A stretch of 64,000 nucleotides of DNA, taken from the NCBI RefSeq assembly GCF_014207535.1, contig NZ_JACHGK010000006.1, positions 62,001-126,000 of the forward strand, written 5' to 3'. This stretch comes from Bacillus benzoevorans (GTDB lineage Bacteria > Bacillota > Bacilli > Bacillales > Cytobacillaceae). The notes under the pieces were generated by a model, which made no database searches, was not told the DNA's origin, and was given only the letters and a program-made list of their open reading frames with translations. Positions 43,695 through 51,948 of the stretch are shown here, piece after piece; the stretch's first letter is position 1; every line of letters begins with the position of its first letter. A program made the translations under genes and the position numbers.

Positions 43695-43878
43695 GCTCTG
43701 TTTAACTTGATTGTTGATTTCCGTTCCAGGCACGCACGGTTCTGCGGGCGACCGACGAGCCTCCTCGACACTTCGTGTCTGCGGGGTCTCGTCTGTCTCT
43801 TCTCTCCCGCGGGAGTCTTCGTGCCTTCCACTCCAATCAACAAGGGACAAAAAATCAACATTGACCTTTAATACAGCC
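43694..43878. mobile_element. MITE-like repeat, copy A (185 bp)
   Basis: Starts GGCTCTGTTTAACTTG and ends with the complement of GGCTGTATTAAAGGTCAATG, i.e. imperfect terminal inverted repeats of about 27 bp. The interior (CTCCTCG, GGGGTCTCGTCT, GAGTCTTCGTGCCTTCCACTCCAATCAAC in parts) recurs in inverse orientation at 59405-59654. It lies between the two exporter halves and codes for nothing. Confidence 0.75.
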
Positions 43879-43920
43879 TTTCATTAAGATCGAATTGTAA
43901 ATAAAGAGAGGGATGCTTTG

Positions 43921-44355
43921 ATGATTGCCCAGCTTATCACAAGCTTTATTGCAGCAGCGGGCTTTGGCCTGCTTTTTAATGCCCCAAAAAAGGCCTTGTT
44001 TCAATGCGGGATTAATGGCATGGTCGGCTGGCTGCTTTATTTCTTTCTCGTTGAATACCGGGGCGTAGATTCAGTTATCGCCTCACTTATGGCGGCTTTT
44101 GTGGTCGCGATTATCAGCGGTCTCTTTGCCAGATGGTATAAAGCGCCGATTATTATCTTCAACGTCGCCGGGATTATTCCATTAGTGCCCGGGGGTCTTG
44201 CTTATGATGCGATGCGTCATTTTGTCAGCAATGACTATATTTCGGCCTTACAGCTGGCCGCAAAGGTGCTGCTGATTTCCGGGGCAATAGCGATCGGTCT
44301 TGTATTCTCTGAGGTGCTGAATCAGCTTTTGAAAAAAATAAAATCGTTAAAATAA
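43921..44355 (+). CDS. Threonine/serine exporter-type protein, ThrE C-terminal half (DUF3815)
   Basis: 144 or 145 residues with about five membrane segments; VAGIIPLVPGGLAYDAMRHFV is the conserved core. It matches the YjjB half of the exporter and needs the preceding DUF1212 protein as partner. GAGG lies nine bases before the ATG at 43921. The repeat element separates it from its partner by 226 bases, so co-transcription must pass through the element or use a second promoter. Confidence 0.82.
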   Translation: MIAQLITSFIAAAGFGLLFNAPKKALFQCGINGMVGWLLYFFLVEYRGVDSVIASLMAAFVVAIISGLFARWYKAPIIIFNVAGIIPLVPGGLAYDAMRHFVSNDYISALQLAAKVLLISGAIAIGLVFSEVLNQLLKKIKSLK

Positions 44356-44419
44356 TATCGTCCCACCCTCACCTTTTGGGCAAGCTATAGGAAATAGGCC
44401 CTTAAAGGAGGACAGGCAA

Positions 44420-45319
44420 GTGAATTATGATTGTATCATTATTGGCGGGGGCATTGCTGGATTGCAGTGTGCGATTCAATTGGGCCGCTATATGCATCAG
44501 GTGCTGGTGATTGATGCCGCCGACGGAAGATCTGCTATTTGCCAGAGCTATCATAATATTTTAGGCTATCCTGACGGTGTAAGTGGGATTCATCTGCGTG
44601 AAGTTGGAAGACACCAGGCCGAGAAGGTCGGGGTGCACTTTTTGCAGGAAAAGGCTGAATCAGCCCGTAAAATAAAGGGTGAATTTCAAATTGAGGCGTC
44701 GGATGGAAAATCGTATACCGCCGCTCGGGTGGTGCTGGCTACCGGGGTTATGGATCGAATCCCTCCATTCCCCAATCTGTATCCATGCCTTGGCATTAGT
44801 GTTTATGTCTGCCCGGACTGTGATGGGTATGAAGTAAAGGGGAATAAAGTGATTGTTATCGGCTCAGGGCGGACCGGTTCAGGAATGGCAAAGACCCTCT
44901 CCTATTGGACAAGCGATCTTGTCTATATTAACCATGGACAGGAGCCGCTTAAGGAATCGGACATGGATAAGCTGCGGGAGCTGAACGTCGAATACCATGC
45001 GGTGCCAATTAAAGAGGTCCTGGCTTCCGGCTCACAGCTTCAGGGATTTGTCTTGGAAAACGGGGAGACCATTAAAGGTACACAGGCTTTTATCGCCTTT
45101 GGCGGCAATGAGGTCAAGTCTGAGCTGGCCCATCAGCTGGGTGTTGAAATGCTTGAAAACAAACATATTCTGGCTGATCCGCGGACGAAGTTGACCAATG
45201 TCCATGGGGTCTGGGCTGCGGGCGACATCGGAGTTCATTCAGAACAGGTGACGATTGCCATGGGTGAAGGCTCGCAGGCGGCGATTTGGATTCACAAAGA
45301 TATCCTCAGTAAGAGATAG
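44420..45319 (+). CDS. Thioredoxin-reductase-like FAD/NAD(P) oxidoreductase
   Basis: 299 residues. FAD-binding IIGGGIAGLQCAIQLGRY at the start, the redox-type CPDCDGYE near residue 133, NAD(P)-binding VIGSGRTGSGMA near 155, and GVWAAGDIG near the end. The layout is that of thioredoxin reductase, but the first motif and the CPDC context differ from housekeeping TrxB, so it is a paralogue of unknown partner. Start is GTG after AGGAGGA. It is 64 bases after the exporter gene on the same strand. Confidence 0.83.
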   Translation: MNYDCIIIGGGIAGLQCAIQLGRYMHQVLVIDAADGRSAICQSYHNILGYPDGVSGIHLREVGRHQAEKVGVHFLQEKAESARKIKGEFQIEASDGKSYTAARVVLATGVMDRIPPFPNLYPCLGISVYVCPDCDGYEVKGNKVIVIGSGRTGSGMAKTLSYWTSDLVYINHGQEPLKESDMDKLRELNVEYHAVPIKEVLASGSQLQGFVLENGETIKGTQAFIAFGGNEVKSELAHQLGVEMLENKHILADPRTKLTNVHGVWAAGDIGVHSEQVTIAMGEGSQAAIWIHKDILSKR

Positions 45320-45437
45320 AGAGAGTTTGGGATTTCAGGTGCTGATAAGGATCGTGAAGCTTGGCTTCACTTGCGGAGGTACGAGTTTACAGGGGAATTA
45401 GAGTTGGGGGTTTTTTTTTTCGGGGAGGAGAAGGTTT

Positions 45438-45923
45438 ATGGCGATAGGAAAAACGAATGCCATGCGCATATTAGATGCAAAAAGAATACCGTATGAAATG
45501 TTCACCTATGAAAACAAGGATGGGAAAATTGATGGTGTGTCGGTGGCGGAGAAAATTGGCCGGGATCCGCGTGCCGTATACAAAACGCTGGTTGCACAAG
45601 GAGCGAGTAAGCAAATTTATGTTTTTGTTATTCCGGTTCAGGAAGAGCTTGATTTGAAAAAGGCTGCGAAGGCTGCCGGTGAAAAGAAGGTAGAAATGAT
45701 TGCTGTAAAGGATATTCAAAAGCATACCGGCTATATCCGCGGCGGCTGTTCACCTGTCGGGATGAAGAAGCTGTATCCAACCTTCATACATAACAGTGCC
45801 GAAGAGCTCGATAAAATGATTGTCAGCGGCGGGAAAATCGGAATGCAAATGGAAGTCAGCCCAGGAGACCTGCAGGAGGTAACGAATGCAGTGATAACGG
45901 ATGTAATAAAAGAAGGGGAATAA
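45438..45923 (+). CDS. ybaK: Cys-tRNA(Pro) deacylase, YbaK/EbsC family
   Basis: 161 residues. The family removes cysteine from tRNA(Pro) charged in error. Visible are the conserved lysine in VYKTLVAQG, the VIPVQEELDLKKAAKAAG stretch, and GGCSPVGMKKLYPTFI. GGGGAGGAG precedes the ATG. A strong terminator follows, so it is transcribed separately from the downstream ATPase. Confidence 0.92.
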   Translation: MAIGKTNAMRILDAKRIPYEMFTYENKDGKIDGVSVAEKIGRDPRAVYKTLVAQGASKQIYVFVIPVQEELDLKKAAKAAGEKKVEMIAVKDIQKHTGYIRGGCSPVGMKKLYPTFIHNSAEELDKMIVSGGKIGMQMEVSPGDLQEVTNAVITDVIKEGE

Positions 45924-45925
45924 TT

Positions 45926-45956
45926 GCCGCAGGCGTGGACCTGTGGCTTTTTTTTG
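45926..45956 (+). terminator. ybaK terminator
   Basis: GCCGCAGG pairs with CCTGTGGC around CGTGGA, followed by eight T. Confidence 0.85.
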
Positions 45957-45989
45957 CGCAAATAAGGATGTAAAAATGCCGGGTTTTGC

Positions 45990-46095
45990 CGAAAAATCGA
46001 TAACTGGCTGGAAGTCGCCGATATAATGACCAAAGTCGCCGATAAATGGGTCAAAGTGGTCGATATATGGGCAGAACCCGCCGATAAAGCAAAAA
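45990..46095. repeat. Imperfect 21-bp direct repeats
   Basis: Units beginning GTCGCCGATAWAWTGG-like start at 46014, 46035, 46056 and 46077 with exact 21-bp period; a decayed copy precedes them. They fill the gap before the ATPase gene and keep its frame open, so a longer start for that gene would be artificial. Confidence 0.65.
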
Positions 46096-46235
46096 CAAAC
46101 CCCATAGCAAATGTAAATCTTCCATTACTCGATGATTTCGTTCCCCCGACTCCGTGTAGGCATTCACCTAACTGCGGGTTCCTGCATATTGTAAAGAGAA
46201 TTGACAAAGAGACAGCAGGAAGGGAAGTGTCACTT

Positions 46236-47327
46236 TTGGCAGATGAAGGAATCCACTACTTTGCTGGCGGAAATACTGCGCGCGGGTTCTATAGTTTATT
46301 TGATTCCAGTCTTGCCGGGCTGGAGCGGATCTTTATTTTAAAAGGAGGACCTGGAAGCGGAAAATCTACATTGATGAAGGAAATTGGGGAAGAATGGCTG
46401 ACGCAAGGATATGGAGTGCAATTTATTCATTGTTCATTGGATCCGGAATCTTTAGACGGCGTCATTATCCCGAATTTAAATGTGGGCATCGTCGATGGCA
46501 CGGCCCCGCATGTGATTGAACCGAAAATGCCTGGAGCGGTTGAGGAATATGTCAACCTTGGCGAGGCCTGGGATACAGAGGAACTGGCACGGCGGAAGGA
46601 TGAAATCAGCGGCTTAACCGATGAAATCACGAATGGGATCCGGCATGCCTACGATACATTTGCTGAGGCATTAAGAGTGCATGATGATTGGGAAAAAATC
46701 TATATAGAAAAAATGGACTTTGTTAAGGCCAATCTGCTGACAGACAGTGTAATTGATACCTTTTTTAAGAAAATGGAATTGACCAAACAGTCAGATGTCC
46801 GCCATCGCTTTCTTGGTGCTGCTACCTCCAAAGGGGCGGTTGACTTTGTGCAAAATCTGACAGGGGTTCATAAGCGCTATTTCATTAAAGGACGTCCCGG
46901 TTCCGGCAAATCAACAATGCTGAAAAAGATTGCGGCCGAAGGAGAGAGACGGGGCTTTGACCTCGAGATTTATCATTGCGGTTTTGACCCAAACAGCCTT
47001 GATATGGTCATTATCCGGGAATTAGGTTTGGCGATTTTCGACAGCACCGCTCCGCATGAATATTTTCCAAGCCGTGATAACGATGAAGTCCTTGATATGT
47101 ACGAAATTCTGATTGAGGCTGGAACGGATGAATTATTTGCTGAGGAAATTGAGACAGTGAGGATACAATATAAAGAAAAAATGGCTGAGGCAATTGGCTA
47201 TTTAGCAGAAGCAAAGGCGCTTCACGATGAGCTTGAATCCATTTATACAGCTGCGACAGATTTTTCGATCGTAGAAAAATATAAGGACCAAATTCGCGGA
47301 GAAATCCTGCGCCGCGGCGAAAAATAG
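46236..47327 (+). CDS. Twin P-loop ATPase (PRK06851-type)
   Basis: 363 residues with two Walker A motifs, GGPGSGKST (about 37) and GRPGSGKST (about 224), each followed by an IHCSLDPESLDGVII- or YHCGFDPNSLDMVII-like strand. The protein is thus an internal duplication of one nucleotide-binding domain. Such proteins are found in Bacillus and clostridia; their role is unknown to me. The frame is open back to 46026 only because of the 21-bp repeats; the TTG at 46236, with GGGAAG 8 bases upstream, gives the usual length. Confidence 0.8.
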   Translation: MADEGIHYFAGGNTARGFYSLFDSSLAGLERIFILKGGPGSGKSTLMKEIGEEWLTQGYGVQFIHCSLDPESLDGVIIPNLNVGIVDGTAPHVIEPKMPGAVEEYVNLGEAWDTEELARRKDEISGLTDEITNGIRHAYDTFAEALRVHDDWEKIYIEKMDFVKANLLTDSVIDTFFKKMELTKQSDVRHRFLGAATSKGAVDFVQNLTGVHKRYFIKGRPGSGKSTMLKKIAAEGERRGFDLEIYHCGFDPNSLDMVIIRELGLAIFDSTAPHEYFPSRDNDEVLDMYEILIEAGTDELFAEEIETVRIQYKEKMAEAIGYLAEAKALHDELESIYTAATDFSIVEKYKDQIRGEILRRGEK

Positions 47328-47607
47328 AGGGATCTGCGGGAGCTGTGAAAGAACTGAATGTGTGCCCGCTTTCCATGATCAGCCGTAATCGGTGCCAGTG
47401 CATCTGGGGAGTGGTATTCCTTATACTAGTACGCTAATTGTGATAGAATCGTGACAAGAGAAGAAAACGCTTTAATTTTTTTCAAAAAATGGAGTCTTTT
47501 GATTAGAACATGTTTATCACACTTAGGTATAATAAATCCTAAGAACCTGTTTTTAGGGCAGGTTCAGCGATGTTGTGATTTGTGTTTTTGAGAAGGGGGA
47601 AGATTCC

Positions 47608-47862
47608 ATGATGAATAAGAACATGTACGAAAAAGAGACAGTGGGAAAATTATTAAATTCAATCAGAGTGAAGCTAGAGACAATGCCTGTTCGCAACAGC
47701 AAAATCATGAAAAGCTTTGAAGTCTTGGATCATCTTGAGGGTGAAATCGGAAAACAGCAGGATCGATTTGCGATGGAAAAGTGGATTAACTTTTTGTCAT
47801 CCATTACCCTGGCACCTATCAAACAGGATTTGAAACAATTGAAGCAGCATTTAAGTATTTAG
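47608..47862 (+). CDS. Small helical protein, unknown
   Basis: 84 residues, highly charged and mostly helical, no membrane segment, no recognised motif. GGGGGAAG lies before the ATG at 47608. It stands alone after a 280-base gap containing a GAACCTG/CAGGTTC hairpin (47542-47564). It may be a small regulatory or sporulation protein; nothing in the sequence decides this. Confidence 0.6.
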   Translation: MMNKNMYEKETVGKLLNSIRVKLETMPVRNSKIMKSFEVLDHLEGEIGKQQDRFAMEKWINFLSSITLAPIKQDLKQLKQHLSI

Positions 47863-47975
47863 CTATCTCCCGCGTAAAGGGTATTATAGATGTGATGAAG
47901 GTAAAAAGAAAGCGGTCCTGTCAGGGACGTTTTGCATAAGTGGTAAAAGAATGAAAAAGGGCTGATGCAGATGCA

Positions 47976-48626
47976 TCAGCCCTTTTTCAATCCGTGCATA
48001 ATGTAGTGAATGCTATTCTCGAGTTCTTTTTCCGAATTCCATCCAGGGCTGCCCGACATGAGCTGATGGGCGCCAACATATCCGATTAAAGATGCGGCGA
48101 TAAGCCTGACGACACTGGAGGGCTCCATATCAATAATGTCCCCCTTATCTTGGTAATACTTTACCAATTCCACAAAGCGCCCGAATACTTTTTTTCCGAT
48201 ATTTTCAATGAACTGCTCCCGTAAATCTGGATGGAACGGAATTTCCTGAAGCAGGATTTTGACCATTGCCGCATTCTTCTTGATAAATTCCATGCGGTTT
48301 TTCACCATGGCACGCAGGAAATCCTCTAAATGATCATAATCATGTTCCAAAACTTTATTGATGTCCATAATGACAAACGGGGCGATCATTTTTGCCATCA
48401 TTGGGGCTGTAATCGATAATAATAATTCCTTCTTGGTTTTGTAATGGCGGAAAATCGTTCCCTCGGCTACACCAGCCTTTTTCGCGATTGCGTTGGTCGA
48501 GGTAGCAGCGTAGCCCTTTTCGGAAAAGGACTCAATAGCCGCCGCAAGAATTTTTTTCTGTTTTTCAGTTAAGGAATCATCATTCATAAACAGCTGCTCC
48601 AGCGATGTTTCTTGATTGTGGGACAT
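47976..48626 (-). CDS. TetR-family repressor of the ABC exporter operon
   Basis: 216 residues. The N-terminal helix-turn-helix (KILAAAIESFSEKGYAATSTNAIAKKAGVAEGTIFRHYKTKKELL, read in parts) is typical of TetR regulators; the rest is the variable ligand-binding helical domain. AAAGGAG precedes the ATG. It is the third gene of the ATPase-permease-TetR operon, 58 bases after the permease. Two palindromes at the operon promoter are its likely operators, giving autorepression until a toxic compound binds. Confidence 0.88.
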   Translation of the reverse strand: MSHNQETSLEQLFMNDDSLTEKQKKILAAAIESFSEKGYAATSTNAIAKKAGVAEGTIFRHYKTKKELLLSITAPMMAKMIAPFVIMDINKVLEHDYDHLEDFLRAMVKNRMEFIKKNAAMVKILLQEIPFHPDLREQFIENIGKKVFGRFVELVKYYQDKGDIIDMEPSSVVRLIAASLIGYVGAHQLMSGSPGWNSEKELENSIHYIMHGLKKG

Positions 48627-48684
48627 AGGGACTCCTTTCTCTGTTTATTGTAAAAAGGTTGTAGCGATTGGACTTGATGCCAGG

Positions 48685-49758
48685 TTATATTTTCCGGTAT
48701 TTTTTTAAAGCAAAAATATTTAAGACAATAAACAGCAGCGCAAATCCGAATAGGGTAAAGAGCTGTGAGGCAATATCCCCGAGACCGGATCCTTTGTACA
48801 TCACCTCAGCAAGGGCATCGCCGCCATAGTACATCGGCATCAGTTTCGCAATTACTTGCAGCCATTGATCCATGTTATCGACCGGCAGGATTCCAGCGAA
48901 AAACACCTGCGGGATAATGGCAATAGGAATAAATTGCATCATCTGGAACTCTGAATGGGCAAAGGCTGATAATAGTATCCCGAGAGACAGCGCCACAAGG
49001 GCTAACAGCAGATTAATCAGCACCACATTCCAAACGGAACCAACGAGAACAATGTCTAGAACTTTGACCGCGTAAAAGACAACAATGAACGTTTGAATGA
49101 CGGCAAAGAAGCCATAGCCTATGAGATAGCCGAAGACAATCTCATGACGTTTAATCGGCGTTGCCAGCAACCGTTCCAAGGTGCCGGTTGTCCGTTCCCG
49201 CAGCAGGGAAATACCGGAAATCAGGAAAACGAAGAAAAAGACAAAGAATCCGACTAGTATTGGACTGAGAATATCAAAAAAGGTGGTATCCTCGTTACCG
49301 TATATATAAGCTGTTTTGATTTCAGGCGCTTGCGGCGTTTCTATTCCGGGTACTGGAAGGTTTTTCATTACTTCCGCCTGTTTCGCAGAGGCTTGTGCAG
49401 CAATTACTTGTTTTACCTTAATCTGCAGCCCCTTGGCAGCGGAAGGGTCATCGTTTAAGACGGTGAATTCGATGTCGTTACCGTTGATTTGCAGCATCGC
49501 GTCTAATTTCTCATCGATCATCGTTTGCTTAATATCAGCTCCATCGCTGTATTCCTTTACCTTCATATCATCTTCGAGCTGCCGCGTTAACGCATCATCC
49601 GCTCCGATTACACCAATGCGCGGTTCGGGGGAATCTAATGTGAAAAGAAAATGCATTAATGTTAGGATGAGCAGCGGTGCGACCATCATTAACGCAAGTG
49701 TCCGTTTGTCACGCACCATTTGCTGAGCAATCCGTTTGACTAAGGATAGGATTCTCAT
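48685..49758 (-). CDS. ABC-2 type exporter permease
   Basis: 357 residues. One helix at the N-terminus, a large extracytoplasmic domain (about 45-165) and five further membrane segments, the usual ABC-2 drug-exporter layout; LLRERTTGTLERLLATPIKRHEIVFGY is the conserved coupling-loop motif. Its ATG overlaps the stop codon of the ATPase gene (ATGA). Together with the ATPase it should form a multidrug or lipid-like compound exporter. Confidence 0.9.
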   Translation of the reverse strand: MRILSLVKRIAQQMVRDKRTLALMMVAPLLILTLMHFLFTLDSPEPRIGVIGADDALTRQLEDDMKVKEYSDGADIKQTMIDEKLDAMLQINGNDIEFTVLNDDPSAAKGLQIKVKQVIAAQASAKQAEVMKNLPVPGIETPQAPEIKTAYIYGNEDTTFFDILSPILVGFFVFFFVFLISGISLLRERTTGTLERLLATPIKRHEIVFGYLIGYGFFAVIQTFIVVFYAVKVLDIVLVGSVWNVVLINLLLALVALSLGILLSAFAHSEFQMMQFIPIAIIPQVFFAGILPVDNMDQWLQVIAKLMPMYYGGDALAEVMYKGSGLGDIASQLFTLFGFALLFIVLNIFALKKYRKI

Positions 49759-50477
49759 GATTTTGCCCTCCCTGCTAATAAAAATACTTCTTCAAGACTG
49801 TTCATACCGTACTGTTCTTTCAATTGTGCCGGTGATCCGGTTGTCAGGATCTTTCCGTCACGCACCATCGCGAGACCGTCACATTTTTCCGCTTCATCCA
49901 TGACATGGGTGGTGACTAAAATCGTTTTCCCGCTATTTTTTAAGCGGTAAAGTTCATCCCAAATCGACACCCGCAGTTCCGGGTCAATGCCGACGGTTGG
50001 CTCGTCGAGGATGAGAATCTCGGGATCCTGCAAGAGAGCAATGGCGAGTGACAGGCGTCGTTTCATCCCGCCGGAATAAGCCGATACTTTTTTTCCTAAA
50101 TCGTCGTTTAATGCCACGAGGCTTGCCGCGTAATGGATCCGCTCCTTTTGGCTTTCCCTATTGAGACCAAAGAGAGAAGCAAAGAAAGCAAGGTTCTCTT
50201 TCCCTGTCAACTCAGGATAAAGTGCATCGGATTGGGCCATATACCCAAGGCGCTGAAGGATGTTTAAGTTTGGGACCTTTGTGTTTAGGACAGTAATGTC
50301 TCCTTGGGACGGCCGGTGCATGCCGACAATCAATTTGATTAGGGTAGTTTTACCGGAACCAGACGGACCTATAAGTCCGAAAATCTGTCCTTGCTCAACA
50401 GATAAATTGATGTTTGACAGCACTTGTTTTTTGCCTAACGTCATGTTTACCTGCTGGACTTCAATCGCTGTGGTCAT
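49755..50477 (-). CDS. ABC exporter ATPase subunit
   Basis: 240 residues. Walker A GPSGSGKTT, the Q-loop MAQSDALYPELT, signature SGGMKRRLSLA, Walker B LILDEPTVGID and the switch histidine in VTTHVMDEAE are all present. First gene of the operon, with GGAGG before the ATG. It pairs with the overlapping permease gene. Confidence 0.92.
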   Translation of the reverse strand: MTTAIEVQQVNMTLGKKQVLSNINLSVEQGQIFGLIGPSGSGKTTLIKLIVGMHRPSQGDITVLNTKVPNLNILQRLGYMAQSDALYPELTGKENLAFFASLFGLNRESQKERIHYAASLVALNDDLGKKVSAYSGGMKRRLSLAIALLQDPEILILDEPTVGIDPELRVSIWDELYRLKNSGKTILVTTHVMDEAEKCDGLAMVRDGKILTTGSPAQLKEQYGMNSLEEVFLLAGRAKS

Positions 50478-50528
50478 CGTGAAAAACCTCCTTTGGTTAG
50501 TGAGGGTGCTAATGGATGTTGGCTGATA

Positions 50529-50599
50529 GTGAGTGATTACTCACTTTAGTATACTCTGTAGTTGGAGAAAATGGAATGATAAAAGTGAGTACTTACTCA
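50529..50599. promoter_or_regulatory. Two TetR-type operators at the ABC operon promoter
   Basis: GTGAGT-GATT-ACTCAC (50529-50544) and TGAGTA-CT-TACTCA (50586-50599) are both perfect inverted repeats built from the same TGAGT half-site. On the minus strand a TATACT -10 candidate lies between them. They are the natural binding sites for the operon's own TetR protein. Confidence 0.65.
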
Positions 50600-50647
50600 T
50601 TTTTGGAGAAGAACCAAGAGTTTGACGGGAAAGAAAGGACCGAATTC

Positions 50648-50971
50648 GTGCCCGTGAGGCAGGGGAAAAGGGGCTGACCGTCACTAAAGGGGTTGATAGT
50701 GCCCGTGAGGCAAGGGAAAAGGAGCTGACGGTCACTAAAAGGGGTTGATAGTGCCCGTGAGGCAAGGGAAAAGGAGTTGACGGTCACTAAAAGGGGTTGA
50801 TAGTGCCCGTGAGGCAAGGGAAAAGGAGTTGACGGTCACTAAAAGGGGTCGATAGTGCCCGTGAGGCAAGGAAAAAGAGCTGACGTTCACTAAAAGGGGT
50901 TGATAGTGCCCGTGAGGTAAGGGAAAAGGAGCTGACGGTCACTAAAAGGGGTTGATAGTGCCTGTGATGCC
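50648..50971. repeat. Tandem array of 52-bp repeats
   Basis: Units beginning GTGCCCGTGAGGCA start at 50648, 50699, 50751, 50803, 50855, 50906 and 50958, a period of 51-52 bp: six full copies and a partial seventh, with few differences. All the open frames across it are by-products of the repeat. It fills the space between the ABC operon promoter and the nos operon terminator. Confidence 0.9.
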
Positions 50972-50990
50972 AAGGCTTGATAAATAGAGA

Positions 50991-51037
50991 CAAAAAACAG
51001 ACCGTCGTTTTGTCTCCACCACAAAAGCTCGGTCTGC
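50991..51037 (-). terminator. nos operon terminator
   Basis: On the minus strand CAGACCG pairs with CGGTCTG, with an inner TTTTGT/ACAAAA stem, followed by TTTTTT. It lies 10 bases after the last gene of the nos operon. Confidence 0.85.
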
Positions 51038-51045
51038 TCTGCAAC

Positions 51046-51948
51046 CTATAATATTTTAATATCAAGCGAATTCACCTGCGATACAAGCAGTTCCTCATAT
51101 TGTTTCTGGGCGAGGAATTGAATTTCCTGTTCGTTGACGTTAGGGTTTTCCTTCTTTACCTTGCTGATGACATCGTTCTGGACTTTTTGTGATAAGACGA
51201 TTAGTTTGTATTGCTGCTCCTGTTTCGTCCAGAAATCTTCGACACCGTATTCTAAAATCATTTGCTTCGCAACATCGTATTTTTCATAATCGGCATGCAC
51301 CTTATCAATCTCTGCTTTCACTTCAGCTTCCTCTGCTTTATAGCCTTTTTCTTCACCGAGGAGGGCTATCGCCCGCAGACGAATAATTTGGGTCAGAAGG
51401 GTATTCTGGTTTTCAATCTGCTTTTCCTGTGAATCGAGGTAGGCATTTGCTTGCTCCAGTTCCTTTCCTTGTAATTTCTGCTTATTCTCCTCTTTGCCGA
51501 TGGCGATATGAAGTTTATTAATAAAGCGGTAAAATTTAATATCCTCATGGGTGATTAGCTCTCCATTAACGGTGGCGACACCTTTTGATTCCTTCACTTC
51601 GTATTCCAGTACTTCTTCTGCTTTCTTCCCGTCTTTGTCAATCGTAAAGACGATTTCCCACTTTCCGGCCATACTTAGCTCGACGTCGCCGCTGTAAAAG
51701 CCGTCTGTTGTTTCCTCTAAATCGACTTCCTGTGTACCGTGGTCCATATTAAGCATATCCATTTTGGCATGAACCTTAAGACCGGTTGCTGTTTTTCCAT
51801 TTTCTTTAATGGCTACTTCCAATGTCGATGGCTGGTCTTGTTTATAAACAAATGGCTGATTGATTTCTACATCGTAATCAGGCTTCCCGCCGCATCCGGC
51901 AAGGAGGATAAGCAGTGCCATCAGGCTGATGCTGAATAATTTCTTCAT
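51046..51948 (-). CDS. Lipoprotein with YtkA/FixH-like and SurA-like regions in the nos operon
   Basis: 300 residues. Lipoprotein signal with lipobox LLAGC. Residues about 25-115 look like a YtkA/FixH-type beta domain, and contain a Met/His-rich stretch, KMDMLNMDHG, of the kind that binds copper. Residues about 120-300 resemble the helical N-domain of SurA/PrsA-type chaperones (VNGELITHEDIKFYRFIN) without a rotamase domain. It is the last gene of the nos operon, overlapping the nosF stop by four bases, in the place where nosL (copper chaperone lipoprotein) is found elsewhere. A copper-delivery or folding role for NosZ is inferred. Confidence 0.65.
   Translation of the reverse strand: MKKLFSISLMALLILLAGCGGKPDYDVEINQPFVYKQDQPSTLEVAIKENGKTATGLKVHAKMDMLNMDHGTQEVDLEETTDGFYSGDVELSMAGKWEIVFTIDKDGKKAEEVLEYEVKESKGVATVNGELITHEDIKFYRFINKLHIAIGKEENKQKLQGKELEQANAYLDSQEKQIENQNTLLTQIIRLRAIALLGEEKGYKAEEAEVKAEIDKVHADYEKYDVAKQMILEYGVEDFWTKQEQQYKLIVLSQKVQNDVISKVKKENPNVNEQEIQFLAQKQYEELLVSQVNSLDIKIL

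Noticed and set aside
46026..46235. N-terminal extension of the twin P-loop ATPase
   Set aside because: Encoded entirely by decayed and 21-bp direct repeats; the family length fits a start at 46236.
50648..50971. Tandem repeats as a CRISPR array
   Set aside because: There are no unique spacers: the whole 52-bp unit is repeated, and no cas genes are nearby.
50541..51065. Several open frames of 74-92 codons on the minus strand
   Set aside because: They are translations of the 52-bp tandem repeats, with repeating SRALSTPF-like peptides and no ribosome sites.
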